From contig JBDKVB010000141.1 of NCBI GenBank assembly GCA_039679385.1, forward strand, positions 1 through 64,000: a DNA stretch of 64,000 nt. Reading direction: 5' to 3'. Shown here piece by piece: positions 1 through 8,646 of this stretch. Position 1 is the stretch's first letter; each line of letters starts with the position of its first letter. Made by a program: the position numbers and the translations under genes. The DNA comes from Armatimonadia bacterium (GTDB lineage: Bacteria; Armatimonadota; Zipacnadia; Zipacnadales; JABUFB01). The notes below the pieces were generated by a model. That model had not been told where the DNA came from. It ran no database searches and worked only from the letters and a program-made list of their open reading frames with translations.

Positions 1-158
1 TGGGCCCCGAGAGCAAGCCGGTGCAGCTAGACACGGCGGCTCTCGGCGGGCATACCTTGCGCAACCTCGTCACGGGCGAGACGCTGCAAGCCGACGGCCG
101 CCTGTCGCTGACGCTGGAGCCGGTCAGTCTGACGGCGCTGTATGCCGCAGGTCGGTGA
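1..158 (+). CDS. C-terminal end of a protein entering from the left (unidentified, possibly a glycoside hydrolase)
   Basis: The frame starting at base 3 is open from the window edge to a TGA at 156-158 and gives about 51 residues. They include the stretches LGGHTLRNLVTGE and LSLTLEPVSLTALYAAGR. A short beta-rich ending of the form 'LEPVSLTALY' is typical of the last strand of the small C-terminal beta-sandwich of large glycoside-hydrolase-like proteins, and the same kind of ending closes the proteins at 4749-7718 and 58505-62323. No catalytic part is visible, so the function cannot be given. The gene converges on the minus-strand gene ending at 193. Confidence 0.6.
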   Translation, partial: GPESKPVQLDTAALGGHTLRNLVTGETLQADGRLSLTLEPVSLTALYAAGR

Positions 159-192
159 GGCCTGTCCTGCGGTGACCCGACCACCGCAGACC

Positions 193-2910
193 TCACTCAA
201 AGGTCTTCGGGAGTCGCGTGAACTGCACCTGGTCCGTGGCGAGCGCAGCCCCTTGGTCGTCGAGTAGCGAGACCTGCGCCGCATAGACCCCAGGTGCCAG
301 CTTGGCCGGGCAGAACCGCGTCTCGGCGGTACCGAGGCTTACCGGTGCCATCAGCGCCATGCGCAGAGGGGCCTCCGTCTTGCTGACGGCGACGGTGGAC
401 TGGAAGGGCGCACTCAGCCGCCCGACCTCGGTCTGGTCCTCGCTCACCAATCGAACCAGGACCTCGCGCGGCGTCTGCGGCAGCCTGCGGGCAGTGGTGA
501 TCGTGAGAACGCCGGCGACATCCTCGGAGTCGTAAGCGGACTGATCGAGCCTCACCTGCAGCGGCGGCGGGATGATCTCGTGCATCTCCAGGTCGTCGAT
601 CCACACGGTGCCGGGGCCCTGAAGCCACGCGGCGAGGTAGGTCGGCGTAGCCGGAGCCTCCATGTCGAGACGCAGCCAGATGCGCTGCCAGCCGGAGGGC
701 TCCGCAGGATCGCGACCCGTGCGTGTGCTGCGGATCGTTGCCGCCGGGACGCTGCAGCGCAGGTCCGGTGGATTGCTGCGACCCTCCAGCTTCACCCAGG
801 CAGAAAGCTCGTAGATCCGCTGGGACTCGAGGTTTGCGGTAACCTTGCTTCCACCCCAGGAGGGCCAGACGAGAACGGTGATCGCCTCGGCGCTCTCCTC
901 GGGCGGGATGTCCATGCGTACAGAGCCGCTGCCGCTGTGGGCCTGAGTCGCGTCCTGGCGGCCACTGCCCTTGTTCTTCCAGGCCTCGACTCGCCACGGG
1001 GCGAGAGTCGTCTCAAAGTCAGCCTTCGCGAACACCGGCGGACCGATCTCCTCGTGGACTGCCCGAGCCTGTGGCCAGGGACGATCGAAGGGTGAGCGAG
1101 CTCCAGTCGCAGGCGCAGGCGTGGCACCTGGGACGGCCTGCAGGGCCTCTGCCTCCTGTAGCAGCGCCACGCGCCACTTGCGGAGCGATGACGGGTCTGG
1201 CGGCGCCGCGCGATCCCCCGAAGTCATCGGCTGCACGTCCCAGCCGATCTGTCCGAGAACCCCGTCCAGAACCCGCTGGGCCTTGTCAGCCGCTGCCGTT
1301 GCGCCGGAGACCTTGGCTGCCTGAATCAGCCGCTCTAGGTAGTCGGCCGCTCGGTAGTCCTTGACCCCCTCACGTACCGCTTCCCACAGGATCGAAGGCA
1401 CCGGGCCGTCGGGGCCGTAGTAGACGTAGCCATCGTCGGAGCCCCGCATCCCTCCACCGCGGAAGAGGTTGTCGCGGTTGAAGTTGTAGGCCCACTGGGA
1501 GATGCTCGTGGCCCCGGTCTTCCAGCCGTAGAAGCCGAAGAACAGGCGAGCACCTGCGGGCAGATCGCCACAACCGTTGTAGATGCCGTAGGGCTTCTGT
1601 CGGGCGAGCAACTGTCGAGCGATCTCCGGGGTGAAGCGGTTTGTGCTCAGGAAGTCCACCCAGGGGGATAGCTTGCCGATCTCGTCGTGGCCCATGGCGA
1701 TGCCGCCGCCGAGGTCGGACCAGGTCTGCAGTTGCGGCCTGTGCTGCTTCGCGAGTCGGTAGTAGTGGACCGCCTCGTCGAGCAGGTTGTGGGCACCGGC
1801 CTCATCCAGCAGATAGGCCTGGAGCTGGTTCCAGCCGGCAGCGGAGGCCTCCTCGACCACCACGTCGATGGCCCTTTCCAGATCGTCGTCGATCTTGGGG
1901 CTATGCTCCCAGAAGGAGAACCAGTTCTTCTTCGTGTCCCAGTAGTAGGCGATCTGGTGCCCGGCCTCAAAGGCCACCGGGAAGCGCGGCTTGCCAAAGA
2001 CCTCGCGGTAAGCCGCGATGACCTGCCGGCACCTCTGTCGCGTGGCGGCGAGGTCGTCCTCGCCGAAGACCTGGTCGCGGGACTTGATGACCACGCTCAG
2101 GTCCATGCCTCCACTCTCTATGCCATGCTCGCGCAGGTCGGTCAGCTCACGGCGCAAGAGTGCATCGTCCTCTGAGAGCTGTGCGTACATGGCCATGCTA
2201 ACCGACGCGGGTGGAAGACGAAGGGGAAGCACGCGGAGACGGATCGGCAGGTCCGCTGCGGATCGGCCGGAGGCGCTCAGGTGCAGCGCACCCCGGTACT
2301 CGCCGGCCACTGCGTCGGCGGGCACCCACACCGTCACCCAGACTTGCCCTACCTGACCTTCCTGCAGCGAGAGGTTGGGCCGCTTCTCGAGGAGCCACGG
2401 AACCTGACGGTAGGTCCGAGGCGCTCCGGCAACCGGCACACGCACTGCCCTGACGAAACGCACATCGAGGCAGTCGGCGGGGATAATCGCTTCGCCGCAG
2501 CGAAGCTCCCCGGCGGTGACGCGCAGGTCCGAGAGGTTCGAGAGGGCGAGGACCCCCACAGACAGCGGTTCGTACTCCCCGCGAGTTGTCACGGTACGCA
2601 GTTCGCGGCCACACTCCTCAGGCCAGGGAAGCGTGGTGGGCTCAAGGAGCTGCAGCGGATCGCGGACGAAGGCAACCCAACCACGTGACTGATCCTCGGG
2701 ACTCGGCGAGAGACCCGTAGCCGGGGCCGTGACCGCTGCCTCATGCCAGCCTTCGGGAGGCGGCGGGATCTCGCCACCGGCCGAGCCCCAGGTGCGAAAC
2801 TGAGCGGGAACCTCGGCGAGGCAGACGGTGACCGCGAGCATCGCGAACGCGACTGCCAGCAGGGACACGCCACAGGCACAAGGGCGATGCGCAGAGCACA
2901 GGCGACCCAT
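193..2910 (-). CDS. Secreted DUF4091-type glycoside-hydrolase-like protein with C-terminal carbohydrate-binding-like module
   Basis: This is a predicted secreted protein of 905 residues. The N-terminus carries basic residues, then a hydrophobic segment (VSLLAVAFAMLAVTV) ending near an Ala, consistent with a signal peptide. Residues about 65-240 look like the beta-sandwich that precedes DUF4091-type catalytic barrels (REYEPLSVGVLALSNLSDL type). Residues about 250-580 look like the barrel, ending in WEAVREGVKDYRAADYL, a typical close of that region. Residues about 650-800 contain a jelly-roll-like segment (ADFETTLAPW, WIDDLEMHEI) that resembles carbohydrate-binding modules. I place the start at the ATG at 2910, because GGAGGT lies 11 bases upstream; the in-frame GTG at 2922 overlaps that site. 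The substrate is unknown. A remarkable hairpin surrounds the ribosome-binding site. Confidence 0.8.
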   Translation of the reverse strand: MGRLCSAHRPCACGVSLLAVAFAMLAVTVCLAEVPAQFRTWGSAGGEIPPPPEGWHEAAVTAPATGLSPSPEDQSRGWVAFVRDPLQLLEPTTLPWPEECGRELRTVTTRGEYEPLSVGVLALSNLSDLRVTAGELRCGEAIIPADCLDVRFVRAVRVPVAGAPRTYRQVPWLLEKRPNLSLQEGQVGQVWVTVWVPADAVAGEYRGALHLSASGRSAADLPIRLRVLPLRLPPASVSMAMYAQLSEDDALLRRELTDLREHGIESGGMDLSVVIKSRDQVFGEDDLAATRQRCRQVIAAYREVFGKPRFPVAFEAGHQIAYYWDTKKNWFSFWEHSPKIDDDLERAIDVVVEEASAAGWNQLQAYLLDEAGAHNLLDEAVHYYRLAKQHRPQLQTWSDLGGGIAMGHDEIGKLSPWVDFLSTNRFTPEIARQLLARQKPYGIYNGCGDLPAGARLFFGFYGWKTGATSISQWAYNFNRDNLFRGGGMRGSDDGYVYYGPDGPVPSILWEAVREGVKDYRAADYLERLIQAAKVSGATAAADKAQRVLDGVLGQIGWDVQPMTSGDRAAPPDPSSLRKWRVALLQEAEALQAVPGATPAPATGARSPFDRPWPQARAVHEEIGPPVFAKADFETTLAPWRVEAWKNKGSGRQDATQAHSGSGSVRMDIPPEESAEAITVLVWPSWGGSKVTANLESQRIYELSAWVKLEGRSNPPDLRCSVPAATIRSTRTGRDPAEPSGWQRIWLRLDMEAPATPTYLAAWLQGPGTVWIDDLEMHEIIPPPLQVRLDQSAYDSEDVAGVLTITTARRLPQTPREVLVRLVSEDQTEVGRLSAPFQSTVAVSKTEAPLRMALMAPVSLGTAETRFCPAKLAPGVYAAQVSLLDDQGAALATDQVQFTRLPKTFE

Positions 2911-2914
2911 CTTT

Positions 2915-2954
2915 CGGTTCACCTCCGTTGTCTGGCCGGACAGACAACGAACCG
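2915..2954 (-). promoter_or_regulatory. Hairpin that displays the Shine-Dalgarno sequence as a bulge
   Basis: On the minus strand, CGGTTC (2954-2949) plus GTTGTCTG (2948-2941) can pair with CAGACAAC (2934-2927) plus GAACCG (2920-2915). This gives 14 Watson-Crick pairs with a 6-base loop. The only interruption is GGAGGT (2926-2921), the ribosome-binding site of the gene starting at 2910, which would be bulged out. The pairing is seen directly. A role in translational control, or in ending transcription from the upstream SBBP gene (stop at 3019), is inference. Confidence 0.45.
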
Positions 2955-3018
2955 TGGCGCCTCAGAGCATGGCTGTGACTTCCGAACTCGGAACGTGACG
3001 CCCGGAGTGACCTCTTCG

Positions 3019-4542
3019 CTACTCGGTGCCTGTCGGCACGAGCTTCATGACGAAAGCGTCGGAAGGGCCGCCGCCAAAGCGGGTCTGCAGGGCGCCGGGA
3101 GTCGCTGGGAAGTTCGGCGAGGTCGTGTTCCCGACCAGGTACAGCGCTCCATCGGGACCGAAAGCGAGGCTCCGGATCATCTCGTCGCCGGTCCCTCCCA
3201 GGTAGCTGCAGTAGACAAGCCGCGTGCCCTCCGCACTGAAGGCCGCCAGGACAGCATCCTCCTGCCCGCCGCCGAAGGACTTCTGGAAGGCGTCCGCGGT
3301 CACGGGCAGGTCGCGAGAGGCGGTGCTGCCGACCACCCAGATGTTGCCGTCACGATCGGGCGTCGGCATGAGCAGGTTGTCCGTGCCGGCGCCGCCCAGC
3401 AGCAGCGAGAAGACAAAGCGCGTGCCGTCACTGGAGAGCTTCGTCAGGAAGCCGTCGGTTCGGCCTGCGAGACGCCTTCCCGGAACTGTCCCCGTGAAGT
3501 CTGCCGAGCCCCACGAACCTGCCAGCAGGAAGGTCCCGTCCTCAGAGAGCCAGGGCCGGTGCTCGGCGAACTCGTTGCCGCTGCCGCCCAGGTAGGTCGC
3601 GTAGAGGATGCGGTCGCCTGCAGGGCTGAGCTTCGCCAGATAGCAGTCGGACTGCCCACCGAGTTTCGGCTGGGGCGCGCCTGGCGTGACCGGGAAGTCC
3701 GCTGACCGCGTGTGGCCCGCGACGTACAGGTTGCCGGCCTTGTCGAGGCGTATCCCCATGATCGCGTCGTCCTCGCCCGTGCCGCCCAGAAGCGTACTCA
3801 TCAAGAGTTGCGAGCCGTCCGGGCTGAGCTTGGAGATGAGGGAGTCGCGCGGGCCCTTGAGCTTGCCTCCGACCACACCGGGCGTAGTCGGGTAGTTCGC
3901 GGAGTTGGTGGTGCCAACGATATAGACGTTATCCTCTGCATCGATCCCCAGGCCACCGCGGGGCGACTCACCGGCGGAGCCGCCCAAGTAGGTGCACCAG
4001 AGGACTTTCTTGCAGTCCGGCGTGATCTTGGCGACGACGATCTCGTTCTCGCCCCCGGCATACTTCGGTTGGAAGCAGCCCGGAGTGGTGTGGATGTCCG
4101 TGGAGCGCGTGGTGGTGGTGATGACGATGTTGCCCTGGCGGTCCAGCCCCATCCCGTAGGTGTTGCGTTCCTGTCGCGAGCCGCCGAAGTAGGTGCCTGC
4201 GAGAACCTCGCTCCCGTCGGCGCTGAGGTGTGCCAGATAGCAGTCACCGCCATACACGCCGCCGGGGCCGAGGTTGGGGTCATCGCCGGCGTAGTGGGGC
4301 TGTGCCGCGCCCTCGCTCACCGGCAGTCCATCCGAGTTCACCTGCGCGCCAATCAGAACTGAGCCGTCGGGGTAGGGGATGATCTCCCGGGCCTGCTCCC
4401 AGGCGGGGCCGCCCAGATAGGTGCAGTAGACGAGGCGGAATCGAGAGGCGTCGCAGCCTCCCGGAGCGAGACATGACACCAGCAGCATCGCAGCCAGAAG
4501 CGTCGTGATGCCGAGCACACTCAGGCGAGGGCAGGTCCGCAT
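3019..4542 (-). CDS. SBBP-repeat beta-propeller lipoprotein
   Basis: The protein has 507 residues. The N-terminus has basic residues, a hydrophobic stretch (ITTLLAAMLL) and a lipobox-like LVSC at about residues 21-24, so it is probably a lipoprotein anchored on the outside of a membrane. The rest is made of repeats of about 50-60 residues with the signature of SBBP repeats: a YLGG or LLGG turn (YLGGSAGE, LLGGTGEDD, YLGGSGNEF, LLGGAGTD, YLGGTGDEM), a 'D..GN.YV.G.T.S..FP.TPGA' segment and a 'D.F..KL.PDG' segment. At least six copies are visible, consistent with a seven-bladed propeller. SBBP proteins are usually surface or periplasmic; no enzyme activity is assigned. It lies 108 bases upstream of the DUF4091-type gene on the same strand and may be co-transcribed with it. 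Confidence 0.8.
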   Translation of the reverse strand: MRTCPRLSVLGITTLLAAMLLVSCLAPGGCDASRFRLVYCTYLGGPAWEQAREIIPYPDGSVLIGAQVNSDGLPVSEGAAQPHYAGDDPNLGPGGVYGGDCYLAHLSADGSEVLAGTYFGGSRQERNTYGMGLDRQGNIVITTTTRSTDIHTTPGCFQPKYAGGENEIVVAKITPDCKKVLWCTYLGGSAGESPRGGLGIDAEDNVYIVGTTNSANYPTTPGVVGGKLKGPRDSLISKLSPDGSQLLMSTLLGGTGEDDAIMGIRLDKAGNLYVAGHTRSADFPVTPGAPQPKLGGQSDCYLAKLSPAGDRILYATYLGGSGNEFAEHRPWLSEDGTFLLAGSWGSADFTGTVPGRRLAGRTDGFLTKLSSDGTRFVFSLLLGGAGTDNLLMPTPDRDGNIWVVGSTASRDLPVTADAFQKSFGGGQEDAVLAAFSAEGTRLVYCSYLGGTGDEMIRSLAFGPDGALYLVGNTTSPNFPATPGALQTRFGGGPSDAFVMKLVPTGTE

Positions 4543-4748
4543 AGCTCAATCAGACTCCCCGGCAGCCGATATGTGGAGGATAGCTTGCCCACAGATTCGC
4601 GCTACCGCCCGTGTCTCCTGCCGCGAGGCGATCGCGTCGAGGCTCTTGGAGGCAGGTGCAGGAGGCCTTGTGAGGGAACCGTCCGGCAGTGTCGTAGAGG
4701 GTAGACGGCGACCTCCGGGCCTCGCCACGAAGGAGTCCGATCCTGGTT

Positions 4749-7718
4749 ATGCGCAAGACGGCGTTCCTGGTTCTCCTGCTGATCCCTGGTTTTCTCGGTG
4801 CGGTCGACGCAGCACCGGCAGTCGAATGGACCTTCGACCGCTCGACGGACGTGCAGACCACCTCGCGACTGGATCCGGGACGGGTGAGCCGTGGCGCAGT
4901 GTCCGGCTGGACCCAGTGGGACCCGTATGTGTACCTCACCCTGCCCAAGACGCCCGTCGATGTGAGCGAGCTTACCTGGATGACCGTCCGGCTGTACTCC
5001 TCAGCGCCGGCCGATGTGCTGGACATCTACTACAAGACCGATGACGGGCGCTGGTGCCTGGGCGGCTGCTTCCCGATCCAGCAGGGCTGGGCGACCTACC
5101 GAGTGGACCTCGCCCGCTGCCGCTGGCGCGAGACCACTACCGGCGACGACTCACGGCAGTGGGGTGGAGTGAACAAGCGTCTGGTCTCGCTGCGTCTCGA
5201 CCCCGGCAACGAGCAGAGTCGCCTGGTGATCATCGACTACGTGAAGCTCTCCGGCGCCGAACCAGGCTTCGAGCACGGGGTCGCTGCGGAGCCGCTGGGC
5301 AAGGCAACAGTGAAGTCGGTGCAGGTGCCCAGGACCGTCGAGGCCGGCGGCAGCCTGAAGATCACCGCGGAGCTGGAGGCGACCGTTCCTGAGGGGCTCA
5401 CCAACGGCACCGAGTATATCCGACTGCGACGTGGCGACACCTTCCTGCGGGTTCATGAACAGCCGCTGTCGCTGAAGTCGGGCACTGTGACGCTATCGGC
5501 GGAGTTCCCACTCTCAGCCTACTGGAGCCCCGGTCCGATCGCGGTGGAGTTCGGGGCATACGAGCTGGCCTTCGCTGATGCCTCGGAGGGTCAGGTGACC
5601 GTGGAATACCAGAACGCGAAGCTCAGCAAGGCCGACTTCCCGCTGGTGCGTCTGGAGCCCGTTGCGGGCGACCCATGCCTGAAGATCAACGGCAAGCCGA
5701 CGGCACCCTTCCTGTGCGTGTTCCCGCGCACCCTGAACCCCGACTTGCACAAGGAAGTGGCCGACCAGGGCATCCACCTGTACAGCGACTGGTTCGGCGC
5801 TTCGGTCACCGCAGACCTGGGGCACCTGAAGCCCGACACCTATGACTACACGGAGTACGATCAGTACTTCGCCACGATCCTCGAGGCCGAGCCAGACGCC
5901 TACTTCCTGCCGCACATCGGTCTTGCCGCGCCGATGTGGTGGCAGAAGGCGCATCCGGAGGAGTTGGCGCGATTCTCCGACGGCACCGCCGGGCCACCCT
6001 CCTTTGCGTCGGAGCTGTGGCGCAAGGAGATGGGCGACGACCTGCGCAAGCTTCTGACGCACCTGCGGCGGGCACCCTACGCGGAGCGGATCACGGGCAT
6101 CATCTTCTACAGCGGCTACACCGCCGAGTGGCAGATGTGGGGCACCTGGAAGGAGAACAAGGACGACTACAGCGCTCCCGCTCTGCGAGCCTTCCGGGCC
6201 TTCCTGCGACAGCGCTACCAGACTGACGAGGCCCTGCGGAAGTCCTGGAAGGACCCGCAGGTGACTCTGGAGACGGCGGTCATGCCAGACATGGCAACGC
6301 GGCGTCCTGCGGGCTCGCAGGTTCTGCGCGATCCGCTGACCGAGCGTCAGGCGATGGACTTCTACGAGTTCATCAGCCACCTCGACGCGGAAGCGATCCA
6401 GCATTTCGCCCGCATCACCCGCGGGGCAACCGCCGGCCGGGTTCTGGTTGGCACTTACTACGCCTATCTGAGCGCGCACGGCGTCAACCAACAAGATAGC
6501 GGGCACCTGGCAGCCCGCGAGGTCTACGACTCGCCGGACATCGACTTCCTGATGAGCCCGCCGAACTACGCCTTCCGTGGGCCGGGCGAGACGAGCACCT
6601 TCATGTCGGCGACGGACTCCTTCCGGAGGCGCGGGAAGCTGTGGCTGGATGAGTCCGACCACCGGACGTACCTGAGCGATCCGAGCGCCGGGTTCAGTCG
6701 GGCAACCAACCTGCACGACACTCTGGGTGTGTTCTGGCGCGAGTTCTCCGAGTGCCTCTGCAAGCGGGCCGCCGGGAGCTTCTTTGACATGACCGGTGGC
6801 TGGTTCTCCGACCCGCAGATTCTCAGCAACCTGGGCCAGGCGAAGGCCGCCATGCAGGACAGTCTCGCGACTCGCAGGCCCTTCGCGGCCGAGGTTGGGC
6901 TGTTCGTCGATCCCGACAGCTTCTACTGGATGCGTCCGAGCCCGGCTCAGCCGGGACTGGTGCAGAGTCCGCTGGTGCATCAGCCGCAGGCCGGTGCACC
7001 CTTCGACTACTGCCTGCTTGACGACCTCAGCCAAAAGTGGCTGCCGGACTACAAGCTCTACGTGTTCCTGAACGCCTTCCGCCTGACCACGGCGCAGCAG
7101 CAGGCGATCACGGCGAAGCTCAAGCGCAACCATGCGACCGCGCTGTTCCTGTATGCGCCGGGGTACTTCGGGGACGAGGCCGATCCGGCTGCCTCGATGG
7201 CCGCACTGCTAGGGATGAAGGTGACCAGCGACGCGGCTGAGGGCACTACCCAGGCCTTGCTCGAGTCGGGATCGCCGCTGGCACGGGGCCTTGACGCAAA
7301 GCAGCCCATAGGACGCGAGATTAAGCTGTCGCCGGTGTTCTGGGTGGATGACCCTTCGGTGACTGTGCATGCGCGACTGGCTGCCAACGGCAAGCCGGCG
7401 CTCGTGAGCAAGGAAGGCGACGGCTGGACCTGCTACTACTCGAGTGTGATCGACCTGCCGCCGGCGGTGATGCGGAATCTGGCCCGGCAGGCCGGCGTTC
7501 ACCTGTGGGCCGACAGTGACGACGCGCTCTACGCGGACGGCAACTACGTCTCTCTGCACGCTGCGACCGACGGCGCCAAGACGATCTACCTGCCGGCGTC
7601 GGCCTCCCTGCGCCGAGTCGTGACAGGGCAGAAGGTCACGGTCGAGGGCAAAGCGGTGACCGTAGACCTCAAGCGCGCCGAGACGGTCCTGCTGGAGCTG
7701 GACGAGGCTGCTCGGTAG
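4749..7718 (+). CDS. Secreted GH42-like (beta-galactosidase-type) glycoside hydrolase
   Basis: The protein has 989 residues with a signal peptide (MRKTAFLVLLLIPGFLGAVDA). Residues about 25-170 form a jelly-roll-like domain (VYLTLPKTPVDVSELTWM, LVIIDYVKLSG) of the carbohydrate-binding type. A linker sandwich follows to about residue 300. Residues about 310-690 form a TIM barrel resembling GH42: HIGLAAPMWWQKAHPEEL is the characteristic segment, Glu460 in GYTAEWQMWG sits where the acid/base catalyst is expected, and Glu635 in LWLDESDHRTY sits where the nucleophile is expected. Residues about 720-880 fit the flavodoxin-like trimerisation domain of that family, and a small beta domain closes the protein. 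Galactoside specificity cannot be inferred. The best ribosome-binding site (AAGGAG) is 13 bases from the ATG, rather far. It is followed after 55 bases by the acetyltransferase-like gene. Confidence 0.75.
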   Translation: MRKTAFLVLLLIPGFLGAVDAAPAVEWTFDRSTDVQTTSRLDPGRVSRGAVSGWTQWDPYVYLTLPKTPVDVSELTWMTVRLYSSAPADVLDIYYKTDDGRWCLGGCFPIQQGWATYRVDLARCRWRETTTGDDSRQWGGVNKRLVSLRLDPGNEQSRLVIIDYVKLSGAEPGFEHGVAAEPLGKATVKSVQVPRTVEAGGSLKITAELEATVPEGLTNGTEYIRLRRGDTFLRVHEQPLSLKSGTVTLSAEFPLSAYWSPGPIAVEFGAYELAFADASEGQVTVEYQNAKLSKADFPLVRLEPVAGDPCLKINGKPTAPFLCVFPRTLNPDLHKEVADQGIHLYSDWFGASVTADLGHLKPDTYDYTEYDQYFATILEAEPDAYFLPHIGLAAPMWWQKAHPEELARFSDGTAGPPSFASELWRKEMGDDLRKLLTHLRRAPYAERITGIIFYSGYTAEWQMWGTWKENKDDYSAPALRAFRAFLRQRYQTDEALRKSWKDPQVTLETAVMPDMATRRPAGSQVLRDPLTERQAMDFYEFISHLDAEAIQHFARITRGATAGRVLVGTYYAYLSAHGVNQQDSGHLAAREVYDSPDIDFLMSPPNYAFRGPGETSTFMSATDSFRRRGKLWLDESDHRTYLSDPSAGFSRATNLHDTLGVFWREFSECLCKRAAGSFFDMTGGWFSDPQILSNLGQAKAAMQDSLATRRPFAAEVGLFVDPDSFYWMRPSPAQPGLVQSPLVHQPQAGAPFDYCLLDDLSQKWLPDYKLYVFLNAFRLTTAQQQAITAKLKRNHATALFLYAPGYFGDEADPAASMAALLGMKVTSDAAEGTTQALLESGSPLARGLDAKQPIGREIKLSPVFWVDDPSVTVHARLAANGKPALVSKEGDGWTCYYSSVIDLPPAVMRNLARQAGVHLWADSDDALYADGNYVSLHAATDGAKTIYLPASASLRRVVTGQKVTVEGKAVTVDLKRAETVLLELDEAAR

Positions 7719-7773
7719 TCCTGAGATAACGCCTTTCGGTCAGGCCTGCCCACAACTGGAGGGACGCACGAGC

Positions 7774-8643
7774 ATGAGACCTGAACCCGGGGACAAGTCG
7801 CTGCAGGTCACGGCCGACGACGTAGCGGCGGGTCTGCGCAGCGTTGGCGTCAGTCGCGGCGACCTGGTGATGTTCCACAGCTCTCTGAGCAGCATGGGCC
7901 ACGTCTGCGGTGGGCCGAACACGGTGATCGAGGGCTTCCTGCAAGCGGTCGGCCCTGAAGGCACGGTGGCGGTGCCGACCCTGTGGTGGAACGGCACGCA
8001 GGACCTCGCCGACTGGGACTGCGCGACCTCGCCGTCCTACCCGGGCATCATCACCGAGGTCTTCCGCCAGCGACCGGATAGCCTGCGCAGCAACAATCCG
8101 ACACACTCCGTCTCGGCGATTGGACCCCGAGCAGCGGAGCTGACGGCCGACCACGGCAAGTGGGGTCTGAGGCCCTGCATGTATGGCGATACGGCCTTCG
8201 CAGAGGCCAGTCCCTGGGAGCGGCTGTACCAGTGGAACGCGCACTACTGCTTCCTTGGGGTGGACTTCACCGTCAACACAATGGGGCATTACTGTCAGTG
8301 CCGCCTGATCGAATGGGCCCTGAATCAGGCACCCGCTGACCGACGCGCTGAGCTGGACGCAGGCATCTCACGCTGGGACGACGCCCGAGAGTACTACCGC
8401 CAGGTAGGGGAAGGCCTCACACCCACCGTGATCTTCCGGTGGCCGAGCTTCAGCTTCCAGGCGATGGGGGAGCATCTGGCCGAACTGGGCTTGGTGCGGT
8501 TCGGCAAGATCGGCTCGGCGACGCTTCGCGCCATCCGCTCACAGGACATGGTGGACACGATCCTCGCCACCCTCAGGGCAGAGCCCGAGAAGTGGCTGAA
8601 GGAGCCCTTCCTGTCCTGGTGGCACGAGGCGCTGGGGAGATAG
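7774..8643 (+). CDS. AAC(3)-family acetyltransferase-like protein
   Basis: The protein has 289 residues and matches the aminoglycoside 3-N-acetyltransferase fold family. LRSVGVSRGDLVMFHSSLSS is the N-terminal block, GPEGTVAVPTLWW the next, and NPTHSVSAIGP contains the conserved PTHS histidine of the active site; FLGVDFTVNTMGHY follows. The family transfers acetyl groups from acetyl-CoA to amines. No signal peptide is seen, so it is cytoplasmic. A good ribosome-binding site (GGAGGG) precedes the ATG. It lies 55 bases behind the GH42-like gene and converges on a sugar-isomerase gene 3 bases away. In this setting an amino-sugar or other carbohydrate amine is a more likely substrate than an antibiotic, but that is inference. 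Confidence 0.75.
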   Translation: MRPEPGDKSLQVTADDVAAGLRSVGVSRGDLVMFHSSLSSMGHVCGGPNTVIEGFLQAVGPEGTVAVPTLWWNGTQDLADWDCATSPSYPGIITEVFRQRPDSLRSNNPTHSVSAIGPRAAELTADHGKWGLRPCMYGDTAFAEASPWERLYQWNAHYCFLGVDFTVNTMGHYCQCRLIEWALNQAPADRRAELDAGISRWDDAREYYRQVGEGLTPTVIFRWPSFSFQAMGEHLAELGLVRFGKIGSATLRAIRSQDMVDTILATLRAEPEKWLKEPFLSWWHEALGR

Positions 8644-8646
8644 GGC

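Noticed and set aside
5514-7133. Long open frame antisense to the GH42-like gene
   Set aside because: The plus-strand gene has clear family motifs; the antisense frame reflects high GC at third codon positions.
7774-8643. Calling the AAC(3)-like gene an antibiotic-resistance gene
   Set aside because: Family membership is clear, but many environmental members have unknown substrates, and the context is sugar metabolism.
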